DNA of 7,989 nucleotides. Source: an uncultured Lachnospiraceae bacterium. Its GTDB lineage: Bacteria > Bacillota > Clostridia > Lachnospirales > Lachnospiraceae. Shown piece after piece: positions 1-5,919 of this stretch. The first letter of the stretch is position 1, and every line of letters starts with the position of its first letter. The DNA is taken from positions 1-7,989 of the forward strand of contig CANQQN010000083.1 of NCBI GenBank assembly GCA_947625995.1, read 5' to 3'. The translations under genes were made by a program, and so were the position numbers. The notes beneath the pieces are model-generated. The model saw only the letters and a program-made list of their open reading frames with translations, made no database searches and was not told where the DNA came from.

Positions 1-2
1 TC

Positions 3-45
3 AAGGGAACAAGGATCATGGTAGAGGAACAGTCGGCTGACCGTT
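3..45 (+). CDS. C-terminal tail of an unidentified plus-strand gene entering from the left edge (partial)
   Basis: The third frame is open from the left edge and encodes KGTRIMVEEQSADR before a TGA at 43-45. The tail has normal-looking codons and is followed 41 bases later by a hairpin with a seven-T run, as expected at a gene end. It converges on the broken adhE. Fourteen residues cannot identify a family. A short strand of the form 'x-x-GTRIMVEE' would fit the beta-rich C-terminus of a large serine recombinase, and some elements carry three in tandem, but that is only a guess. It may also be a chance open frame. Confidence 0.3.
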
Positions 46-86
46 GAGAAAACAGGCAAAAAGAAATAAGAGGTTTGTGATACAGG

Positions 87-118
87 AAAGAGTCTGTAAC
101 GATAAAGACTCTTTTTTT
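87..118 (+). terminator. Hairpin with T-run at the adhE break point
   Basis: A perfect 9-bp inverted repeat, AAAGAGTCT (87-95) and AGACTCTTT (106-114), with a 10-base loop runs into seven T's (112-118). This would terminate the plus-strand gene ending at 45. The same bases, read on the minus strand, encode the conserved AdhE motif KRVFIVTDSFL, so the structure is built from adhE codons. It may therefore be a fortuitous terminator. Confidence 0.5.
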
Positions 119-1572
119 GTGCAGTACTGTTTTTAACTCATCCAGCGCGGTGGGGAGACAGCCCCGTTTCTGATAGATTTTTCCGGGAACCCGAAACCAC
201 AGCATATTTTCTCTCCTTTCCGCCACGGTCTTGACATTCAGCAGATGCTTGACGCCTACATTTTCCGATGCAGAGTTGCCGCCCCAAGTGCCGCAGCCCA
301 GTGTGAGGGAGGGCGTCAGACTGAAATTATACAGGTCTCCGATCCCTCCCTGAGAAGAAGGGGTGTTGATCAGGATACGGCATGCCTTCATCTTGTCCGC
401 GAAAAGGTCGATCTTTTCTTCATGGGCGGGGTCGATATACAGGGAAGCGGTGTGCCCAAAGCCGCCGTCCGTAATGAGGCGGGAGGCTTTGTCCAGCGCG
501 TCCCCAAAGCTTTGGGCCTTGTACATGGCAAGGACGGGGGACAGCTTTTCATGGGCGAATTCCTCACTGCTGTCCACGCTTTCTACCTCGCCGATCAGTA
601 TTTTTACTGCCGGCTCCACCGTGACGCCGGACAGCGCCGCAATGGCGTGGGCGGACTGCCCTACGATCTTTGCGTTGAGGGAGCCGTTGATGATGATTGC
701 CTTGCGCACCCGTTCTGTTTCTTCCTTATTCAGGAAATAACAGCCTCTTGCCTGAAATTCCTCTTTTACCTTTTTATAGATCTTGCCGGATACGATCACG
801 GACTGCTCCGACGCGCAGATCATGCCGTTGTCAAAGGTCTTGGAGTGGATGATAGAGCTGACTGCAGACACAATATCTGCGGATTCGTCTATAATGGCCG
901 GCGTATTGCCGGCACCCACGCCGATGGCGGGCTTGCCGGAAGAATAAGCGGCTTTTACCATGCCCGGCCCGCCGGTTGCAAGGATCAGATCGCATTCCTT
1001 CATAGCCATATTGGTCAGTTCCAGACTGGGGACGTCGATCCACCGGATGACGCCTTTGGGGGCGCCTGCTTCCACGGCTGCTTCCAGCACCGTCCTTGCA
1101 GCGGCGATGGTGCAGCTTTTGGCTCTGGGATGGGGACTGATGAGTATGGCGTTCCGCGTCTTCAGCGCCAGCAGTGTTTTAAAGATCGCCGTTGAGGTGG
1201 GATTTGTTGTGGGGATCACCGCGGTAATGACGCCTGCAGGCTCCAGTATCTTTTTGATGCCTGCGGACCGGTCTTCTTCCACGATCCCGCAGGTTCTGGT
1301 ATGCCTGTACGTATGATATATATATTCGGCGGCATAATGGTTTTTGATGGTCTTGTCTTCCACAATGCCCATACCGGTTTCCTCCACTGCCATTTTTGCC
1401 AGAGGGATCCGCATCCGGTTTGCGGCGGTGGCGGCAGCCAGAAAGATGCGGTCGACCTGCTCCTGTGTGAAGACGGCGAATGCTTCCTGCGCCTGACGCA
1501 GATCTTTCAGCGCCTGTCCAAGGCTTTTTGTATCTTCAATGGCCGGATAAGTTGTTTTGATGTCCATAACGT

Positions 1573-1578
1573 CTCCTT
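1573..1578 (-). promoter_or_regulatory. adhE ribosome binding site
   Basis: AAGGAG on the minus strand lies five bases upstream of ATG 1567. It fixes the start of the protein at MDIKTTYP. Confidence 0.8.
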
Positions 1579-1711
1579 GATTTTACAAAAGATGTAATTA
1601 TTTATGCCCGATTTGGGGAATATTAGCCGGAAATGGCGGGGAAATGTAAAAGAATCTTGTTTTCAGGCAAGAATCCGTTTCCGGTTGTTTAGATCTTTGA
1701 AATCCGGCGAT

Positions 1712-1785
1712 ACTATAGAAGTCCGTGGCAAAGCTGTCCGAAAGACAGCTTTTAAACTTTATAGGAAAACAATGAACTTCTTCAA
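1712..1785 (-). promoter_or_regulatory. adhE promoter region with two candidate promoters
   Basis: Two minus-strand candidates are visible. The distal one is TTGAAG (1780-1785), a 16-base spacer, then TATAAA (1758-1763), with a start near 1751. The proximal one is CGGACA (1735-1740), a 17-base spacer, then TATAGT (1712-1717), with a start near 1705. Both match the sigma-A consensus only moderately. Either leaves an untranslated leader of roughly 140-185 bases. No convincing Rex-type TTGTTAA/TTAACAA palindrome was found, although adhE is often under Rex control in Firmicutes. Confidence 0.35.
1730..1752 (-). other. Perfect hairpin in the adhE leader/promoter region
   Basis: AAAGCTGTC (1730-1738) and GACAGCTTT (1744-1752) form a 9-bp stem with a 5-base loop. 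If the distal adhE promoter is used, the hairpin sits at the extreme 5' end of the mRNA, where it could protect the transcript. If the proximal one is used, it overlaps the -35. On the plus strand it is followed by TTTTAAACTTT, which makes only a weak terminator. Confidence 0.5.
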
Positions 1786-1787
1786 AA

Positions 1788-1849
1788 TTTGTTGACTTTT
1801 GTTGAAAAAAAGCATATCATACCTAATTAAGAAACTGTCGTTTTGTTGA
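1788..1849. repeat. Three direct copies of TTTGTTGA between divergent promoters
   Basis: Identical octamers start at 1788, 1798 and 1842. The first two are exactly 10 bases (about one helical turn) apart and overlap the -35 of the plus-strand promoter. The third lies between its start point and the terminator at 1859. The first two also sit next to the distal adhE promoter. The arrangement suits a regulator-binding site, but an 8-mer in AT-rich DNA can recur by chance. Confidence 0.35.
1792..1820 (+). promoter_or_regulatory. Sigma-A-type promoter upstream of the recombinase operon
   Basis: TTGACT (1792-1797) and TATCAT (1815-1820) are separated by exactly 17 bases, which is close to consensus. 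Transcription would begin near 1827 and meet the intrinsic terminator at 1859-1888 after only about 60 nucleotides. It therefore drives either a short terminated RNA or an attenuated recombinase transcript. No better promoter was seen between the terminator and the first recombinase. Confidence 0.6.
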
Positions 1850-1858
1850 AAAGAAAAG

Positions 1859-1888
1859 GCCTCGGAGGCTACTCCGGGGCTTTTTTTT
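1859..1888 (+). terminator. Strong intrinsic terminator in the leader of the recombinase operon
   Basis: GCCTCGGAG (1859-1867), loop GCTA and CTCCGGGGC (1872-1880) form a 9-bp GC-rich stem with one G-U pair, followed by eight T's (1881-1888). An AAAAG tract precedes it, so it may also stop minus-strand transcription (TTTTCTTTT on that side). It lies about 30 nucleotides after the predicted start of the 1792-1820 promoter and 80 bases before the recombinase start. It either insulates the recombinases or acts as an attenuator. Confidence 0.8.
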
Positions 1889-1901
1889 ACCCACGGATTT
1901 T

Positions 1902-1927
1902 CGTACACAAAAGATAGGATGTGTACG
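1902..1927. promoter_or_regulatory. Inverted repeat upstream of recombinase 1 (candidate operator or attachment arm)
   Basis: CGTACACA (1902-1909) and TGTGTACG (1920-1927) are perfect 8-bp inverted arms around a 10-base centre. The site lies between the leader terminator and the ribosome binding site at 1943-1950, without a T-run, so it is not a terminator. A dimeric DNA-binding protein, either an operator-binding repressor or the recombinase itself, is a reasonable candidate ligand. This is inference. Confidence 0.45.
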
Positions 1928-1942
1928 TGCGTCTGCAAATGG

Positions 1943-1950
1943 AAGGAGGT
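1943..1950 (+). promoter_or_regulatory. Consensus ribosome binding site for recombinase 1 with ambiguous start
   Basis: AAGGAGGT is a near-perfect Shine-Dalgarno sequence. It serves TTG 1954 poorly (short spacing) and GTG 1957 well, whereas a second GGAGG (1959-1963) is well placed for ATG 1969. The N-terminus could therefore begin at any of three codons, all upstream of the catalytic domain. Confidence 0.6.
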
Positions 1951-1968
1951 TAATTGGTGGAGGTAGGC

Positions 1969-3609
1969 ATGTTTATCTATAAGGACCAAGGTCCCACAAA
2001 AGAGGATCGTCCCCTCCGGGTGGCAGCTTACATTCGGGTTTCTACAGAAAATACCAATCAGGAGGATTCTTTTGAGACACAGGAACGCTATTTTACCAAG
2101 ACCGTTCTGGATCATCCCCATTGGCAGATGGCGGGCATCTATGCAGATTATGGTATTTCCGGGACCTCCGAAAGAAGGCGGACAGGATTTTTGCGGCTGC
2201 TCCGCCACTGCAGGGAAGGCCGCATTGACCGGGTATTGTGTAAGTCTGTTTCAAGATTTGCCAGAAATACAAAGGATTTTGTGACGGCGCTGAAGATACT
2301 GACAGAAAATGGCGTTACGGTCTTGTTTGAACGGGAAGGGCTGGATACTGCAAAAGTAAACAGTGATTTTATATTGACGGCGCTGGGGGCGGTGGCACAG
2401 GAGGAAAGCCGCAGTATTTCCTACAATATCAGGTGGGGATATGAAAAGCGATATCCAAAGGGAGAAGTCAGGAACCTGCCCATATACGGCTACCGGTATG
2501 CGGATGACGGACAGAAGGATACGGAGGGCGGATACACATACAGAGAGATCGTCCCTGTGGAGGAAGAGGCTGCCGTTGTCAGAAGGATCTTTGCGGAGGC
2601 TGCCGGCGGCCGCAGATATGTGGAGATCGCCCGGCGCTTAAATAAAGACGGGATTCCGGCGCCGGACAGTTTGTGGACCAGACGGCACAAGCGGATCAGG
2701 GAAGGGAGAGATCCCAAGCCCGGCGAACTGAAAGATACCATAGAACAGGGATGGACGGCAGAGCAGGTAGGACGGGTTCTGAAACTGGAACGGTATGCGG
2801 GAGACGTGCTGCTGAATAAAACTTACAAGATTGATTTTATGGACGACAAGATCCGCAGGAACAAGGGAGAATTGCCTCAGTATATGATCCGGGACCACCA
2901 TCCGGCTATTGTCAGCCGGGAATTGTTCGACGCCGTTCAAAAGAGGAAAAAACAGGCGCCGGAGGGAGCCTATAAGGGAAAAGGTCAGTATATGCTGTCC
3001 GGGCGACTCGTCTGCAGCCAATGCGGCAGGTTTTATCATACCAGAAACAGAAAGAGCCGACCTATCTGGTTCTGCCCTTCTACGGCGCTGAACAATGGGA
3101 AGACAGTCTGCAAGGCTCAAAAGGTGTATGAGGCACAGGTTTTTTTTGCTCTGCGGCGTGCCCTTTGGGAGCGGTTTTCTCTTGACGCCATGCCGGTTTC
3201 ATGGCTTGCGGACAGGCTTGAGAAATTTCATCAGGGAGATAACATTGAACAACAGCGCGTATCCCTGAACAGGCAGATCCGGGAAAAGCTTGATACCGAG
3301 GAAGCGTCACAACTGAAACAAAAGCTTACGCTGCTGGAAACTTATTGGGATGAGATGGAGCGGGATTATGACTGCCGCAGGGAGGCGATCCGCTGGATGA
3401 GGACGCTGCCGGAGGATCCCGAAGGAACAAACGCCTTTCTGGAAGGGTTTTCTCAGATGTATGTGAGGGCGTTTGTTCTCTCCGTAACGGTATACTCTCC
3501 CATTGATCTTGAAGTGCGCTGGTTTGACAATACCGTGACGCAGGTTGTGATGGATCTTCATATCAAAGACCCCGTGGAATGGAAGAACGGACCGGGAAGG
3601 AAAGGATAG
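1969..3609 (+). CDS. Large serine recombinase 1 (resolvase, Recombinase and zinc-ribbon domains)
   Basis: This is a site-specific serine recombinase of the large (integrase/transposase) type, which cuts and rejoins DNA through a 5'-phosphoserine link. With ATG 1969 it has 546 residues, normal for the family. The resolvase fold (about 17-160) carries YIRVST with nucleophile Ser25, and SRFARNT with the conserved arginines. The helix QEESRSISYNIRWG leads to the Recombinase domain, beginning near YGYRY (173) and containing the typical EEEAAVVRRIF and HHPAIVSRELFDAVQ. A zinc ribbon has Cys349, Cys352, Cys369 and Cys381. A Glu/Gln/Lys-rich probable coiled coil (about 420-470) precedes a beta-rich tail. 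ATG 1969 is preferred because GGAGG (1959-1963) lies 5 bases upstream. AAGGAGGT (1943-1950) could alternatively serve TTG 1954 or GTG 1957, adding 4-5 residues. It is operonic with recombinase 2. No phage or conjugation genes are visible, so its target is unknown. Confidence 0.93.
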   Translation: MFIYKDQGPTKEDRPLRVAAYIRVSTENTNQEDSFETQERYFTKTVLDHPHWQMAGIYADYGISGTSERRRTGFLRLLRHCREGRIDRVLCKSVSRFARNTKDFVTALKILTENGVTVLFEREGLDTAKVNSDFILTALGAVAQEESRSISYNIRWGYEKRYPKGEVRNLPIYGYRYADDGQKDTEGGYTYREIVPVEEEAAVVRRIFAEAAGGRRYVEIARRLNKDGIPAPDSLWTRRHKRIREGRDPKPGELKDTIEQGWTAEQVGRVLKLERYAGDVLLNKTYKIDFMDDKIRRNKGELPQYMIRDHHPAIVSRELFDAVQKRKKQAPEGAYKGKGQYMLSGRLVCSQCGRFYHTRNRKSRPIWFCPSTALNNGKTVCKAQKVYEAQVFFALRRALWERFSLDAMPVSWLADRLEKFHQGDNIEQQRVSLNRQIREKLDTEEASQLKQKLTLLETYWDEMERDYDCRREAIRWMRTLPEDPEGTNAFLEGFSQMYVRAFVLSVTVYSPIDLEVRWFDNTVTQVVMDLHIKDPVEWKNGPGRKG

Positions 3610-3614
3610 AGACG

Positions 3615-5426
3615 ATGGGCAGAAGGGGAAGAGAGAACGGGACAGTTTCCGGCGCCGGCTACAAGGTAGATGTGATCCCGGCCAAGAAACATCTGACGCC
3701 GGCCAGAAGAAATCTCCATGAGGCGTCGGATATGCGGGTGGCGGCATACTGCAGGGTTTCTACAGGAGATGAAAGCCAGCAGACTTCCTATACCAAGCAG
3801 AAAGCGTTCTATACGGAATTGATCCAAAAGAGAGCCGGGTGGAAGCTGGCCGGTATCTATGCGGACGAAGCCCGATCCGGCACGTCCAGAGCCCACAGGG
3901 AGCAGTTTAATCATATGATGGAAGACGCCCTGAAAGGAAAGATCGATTATATCATTACCAAATCTATCTCCCGGTTTGCCCGAAACACCGTAGATACGCT
4001 GGACTGTGTCCGGCAGCTGCAGCGGCTCAGCCCGCCGGTGGGCATTTATTTTGAGAAGGAAAATATAGATACGCTGCATTCCGGCAGTGAACTGTTTCTC
4101 ACCTTGTATTCTTCTATCGCGCAGGAAGAGAGCAGGAGTATTTCAGAAAATATCCGCTGGTCCCTGCAGAAAAATTTTCGGGAGGGCAGATGTCTGATCA
4201 ATCTGGACCGGATGCTGGGCTATGACAGGAGCGAGACCGGGGAATGGCGGATCGTGGAGGAGCAGGCGGCGGTAGTGCGTTATATTTTTGAGCAGTTTGC
4301 AAAGGGAGAAAGCGGCAGAGCCATCGCGACCCAGCTGAACGAGATGGGAAAAACCACGGTCAGCGGCAGAAGCTGGCGCACCGACGCCATCTATTATGTG
4401 CTTCGGAATGAAAAGTACGTGGGAGACGCCGCTATGCAAAAAACCATTACCGAAAGCTACCTTACCCACAAATCGATTCCCAATAAGGGGCAGGTACCCC
4501 GGTATTATGTGACGGATCACCATGAACCGATCATCGACAGGATCACATGGAATAAGGTGCAGGCCATTTTGAACGGCACGGGGCAGGAAGAACCTGCCGG
4601 AGAGGAGGAACCGGTCAAAAAGAGAGGCCGGCGGCGTTCTCCGTTTGCAAGGCTTCGCTGTAAAACCTGCGGATCGTCTCTGAGGCGGATGACCTACAAT
4701 GTGGCCGCGCTGGGTTATACGGACGGGCGCAGGCTTGCGGAGGGGGAAAGGGACGGTTACCGGGAAACCTATACGTTTTCTGATCCCGTCTGGAAATGCG
4801 GATGCAAAGATACCTCGGAAAACCCGTCGAAAAACTGCGATCGTGGGAAAATCCTGCGGGAGCTTTCCATGGAACAGAGTTTTATGGAACTGATGTACAG
4901 ACTGAAACGGGAGTACGAGAAACTGGGCGGTGGGTCGGAACTGGGAAAGCGCTTTTCGCAGCTTTATGAGTCGGAAAAGAAAAAAGAACTGACCTATGGG
5001 TTTGCCCCTGATCCGGCGGTGCAGGCGGAAAGCGCGGCCGCTCTGTTGAAAAAGCGGTTTGAGGAATTTACGGAAGGGCTTAGGGGACTGCCCGAAAAAA
5101 ATCGGGCCGACGAGAAACTGAAGATCTGGGGGCTGGACGAAGGAAGCTGTGACGTGCTGGAATTTGACACCGGGTTTTTCAACGCCTTTATCACGGCGGC
5201 GGAAGCCGGAGAGGACAAGATCGTGTATCGGACAAGCTTTGGGCTGGAATTTGAAACCTTTGGCAACAGCCGGACGCCGGAAGCGTTTCTGGGTTTTCGT
5301 ATGTGTGAAAAAAACGGAGAGATGAAGGTGATCACCACCAATTACCAGATGAGAAAGGGGTCTATCCAGTATCACAGGAAACAGACCGCAAAGCAAAAAA
5401 AGACTGACAAAGATGACCGCTCCTAA
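3615..5426 (+). CDS. Large serine recombinase 2 (resolvase, Recombinase and zinc-ribbon domains)
   Basis: This is a second large serine recombinase, 603 residues from ATG 3615. A basic N-terminal extension (about 1-40) precedes the resolvase fold. AAYCRVST carries nucleophile Ser49, and KSISRFARNT carries the conserved arginines. QEESRSISENIRW links to the Recombinase domain (EEQAAVVRYIFEQF; RNEKYVGDAAMQK; HHEPIIDRITWNKVQ). The zinc ribbon has Cys349 and Cys352, a roughly 40-residue insertion, then Cys395, Cys397 and Cys408. It is clearly homologous to recombinase 1 but diverged, so this is not a recent duplication. The start is chosen because AAAGGA (3601-3606) lies 8 bases upstream and the gene then begins 5 bases after the recombinase 1 stop, suggesting translational coupling. 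An upstream in-frame ATG at 3579 would overlap recombinase 1 by 31 bases but has a poor ribosome site. The two probably act together, as CcrA and CcrB do in SCC elements. That partnership is inferred. Confidence 0.93.
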   Translation: MGRRGRENGTVSGAGYKVDVIPAKKHLTPARRNLHEASDMRVAAYCRVSTGDESQQTSYTKQKAFYTELIQKRAGWKLAGIYADEARSGTSRAHREQFNHMMEDALKGKIDYIITKSISRFARNTVDTLDCVRQLQRLSPPVGIYFEKENIDTLHSGSELFLTLYSSIAQEESRSISENIRWSLQKNFREGRCLINLDRMLGYDRSETGEWRIVEEQAAVVRYIFEQFAKGESGRAIATQLNEMGKTTVSGRSWRTDAIYYVLRNEKYVGDAAMQKTITESYLTHKSIPNKGQVPRYYVTDHHEPIIDRITWNKVQAILNGTGQEEPAGEEEPVKKRGRRRSPFARLRCKTCGSSLRRMTYNVAALGYTDGRRLAEGERDGYRETYTFSDPVWKCGCKDTSENPSKNCDRGKILRELSMEQSFMELMYRLKREYEKLGGGSELGKRFSQLYESEKKKELTYGFAPDPAVQAESAAALLKKRFEEFTEGLRGLPEKNRADEKLKIWGLDEGSCDVLEFDTGFFNAFITAAEAGEDKIVYRTSFGLEFETFGNSRTPEAFLGFRMCEKNGEMKVITTNYQMRKGSIQYHRKQTAKQKKTDKDDRS

Positions 5427-5450
5427 ACAATCATGTTTCGTCAGTCTTTT
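5398..5450. terminator. Shared convergent terminator between recombinase 2 and the XRE gene
   Basis: AAAAGACTGAC (5398-5408) and GTCAGTCTTTT (5440-5450) are perfect 11-bp inverted arms around a 31-base loop that contains both stop codons (5424-5426 and 5431-5433). On the minus strand the stem runs into seven T's, a good terminator for the XRE gene. On the plus strand only four T's follow. Both arms lie partly within coding sequence (KKTDKDD of recombinase 2 and SEKTDET of the XRE protein). Confidence 0.7.
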
Positions 5451-5655
5451 CGGATTCCGGAACGATGGTAAACAGTCTGCTGGGCGTGCAGTTTAAGATT
5501 CTGCAAAGCTTTTCGATGGTATCGTAACGGATGGACCGGGTTTGGTTTTTGATCAGACGGTCATAGCCCCGGTAGCTCATGCCCGTCTGCACAAAAAGCC
5601 AGTATTTTGTATGGTGCTGTTCTTCCAGCAATTCTAAAATGTTCAGTCGGATCAA
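5431..5655 (-). CDS. Small XRE-family helix-turn-helix regulator
   Basis: From TTG 5655 this encodes a 74-residue Cro/C1-type DNA-binding protein, (M)IRLNILELLEEQHHTKYWLF and onwards. The helix-turn-helix covers TKYWLFVQTGMSYRGYDRLI, followed by the family-typical SIRYDTIEKLCRILNCTPSRLF. The single-domain length is usual for this group. The start is set by AAAAGGAG (GGAG at 5664-5667) 8 bases upstream of TTG, and 'MIRLNI-x-ELL' is the common beginning of such proteins. A further in-frame TTG at 5724 would give 97 residues but has no good ribosome site and adds a lysine/tyrosine-rich stretch atypical of the family. It converges on recombinase 2, diverges from the GH28 gene, and has a palindrome at its predicted transcription start, suggesting autoregulation. 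Which other gene it controls is unknown. Confidence 0.85.
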   Translation of the reverse strand: MIRLNILELLEEQHHTKYWLFVQTGMSYRGYDRLIKNQTRSIRYDTIEKLCRILNCTPSRLFTIVPESEKTDET

Positions 5656-5725
5656 TCGGAACACTCCTTTTTTTAAGGTGAAAAAATCATACTGGATATT
5701 TTGTTCTTTTAAAACATAATACAAA

Positions 5726-5773
5726 TCTCTTTAAAGAGAATATAATTATATCTTGACATATTGATCCTGAAAA
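5726..5773 (-). promoter_or_regulatory. XRE promoter with overlapping palindromic operator
   Basis: A minus-strand TATAAT (5745-5750) has a weak TTTTCA (5768-5773) 17 bases upstream. The predicted start is near 5738, inside the perfect 14-bp palindrome TCTCTTTAAAGAGA (5726-5739). A palindrome over the start site is what an autorepressing XRE dimer would bind. The -10 itself lies in a second palindrome, TATAATTATA (5741-5750). The -35 is poor, so promoter use is less sure than the palindromes. Confidence 0.45.
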
Positions 5774-5825
5774 AAACGCTGTTGAAGACCAAAAACGGAA
5801 GCAGAAAAACAGAGCCATTGCTTCG

Positions 5826-5854
5826 TTGCGCCCAACTTTTAGTTATGGTATAAT
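5826..5854 (+). promoter_or_regulatory. Promoter of the BIG2/GH28 gene
   Basis: TTGCGC (5826-5831), a 17-base spacer, and a perfect TATAAT (5849-5854) preceded by TGG form an extended -10 promoter. Transcription would start near 5861, about 59 bases before the ATG. The leader contains an interrupted ATGCT/AGCAT repeat (5874-5893) that could be an operator, with weak support. Confidence 0.7.
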
Positions 5855-5919
5855 AGCGAGGAAAGCGCTGACGATGCTTGTATCGATCAGCATTTGATTA
5901 TAGGAAAAAGAGGGAAACT

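Larger units (their letters stand above)
2..1567 (-). pseudogene. adhE: Truncated bifunctional aldehyde-alcohol dehydrogenase AdhE: aldehyde dehydrogenase half kept, iron alcohol dehydrogenase half lost
   Basis: AdhE converts acetyl-CoA to acetaldehyde (N-terminal half) and then to ethanol (C-terminal iron-dependent half), regenerating NAD+ in fermentation. Translation from ATG 1567 gives MDIKTTYPAIEDTKSL, preceded by AAGGAG (1573-1578) with 5-base spacing. The NAD-binding stretch ATGGPGMVKAAYSSGKPAIG, the GVGAGNTPAII motif and the catalytic cysteine in NGMICASEQSV (Cys251, matching E. coli AdhE Cys246) are all present, as are the GGIGDLYN and GCGTWGGNSASENV motifs. The inter-domain linker LPTALDELK and the first motif of the alcohol dehydrogenase half, KKRVFIVTDSFLY, follow. 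After about codon 496 the expected H/N-NGYT sequence is missing in all three frames and is replaced by unrelated PLISFCLFSQRSADCSS. The frame stays open to the edge, so the true stop is not seen. Full AdhE is about 870 residues. A product could retain acetaldehyde dehydrogenase activity, but no alcohol dehydrogenase domain can follow directly. Confidence 0.85.

Noticed and set aside
245..1195. Long plus-strand open frame (316 codons) and smaller plus-strand frames between 363 and 1597
   Set aside because: They lie antisense to adhE, whose minus-strand translation matches AdhE throughout. Their own translations show no recognisable domain, so they are shadows.
1604..1795. A 63-codon plus-strand frame in the adhE upstream region
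   Set aside because: It has no ribosome binding site or recognisable sequence and overlaps the adhE promoter candidates and hairpin.
1759..2208. A 149-codon minus-strand frame crossing the recombinase leader and start
   Set aside because: It runs antisense through the terminator and the conserved resolvase N-terminus, and has no domain match.
4143..5396. Long minus-strand frame (417 codons) opposite recombinase 2
   Set aside because: It is antisense to clear recombinase and zinc-ribbon coding sequence, and its translation is low-complexity with no domain.
1568..5760. Search by eye for direct repeats (att sites) bounding the recombinase/XRE module
   Set aside because: Only short matches such as TCTTGACAT (also near 229) were found, too short and misplaced to support element ends.
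5753..5781. Perfect TTGACA on the plus strand upstream of the GH28 gene
   Set aside because: No -10-like sequence occurs 16-18 bases downstream. The extended -10 promoter at 5826-5854 is better.
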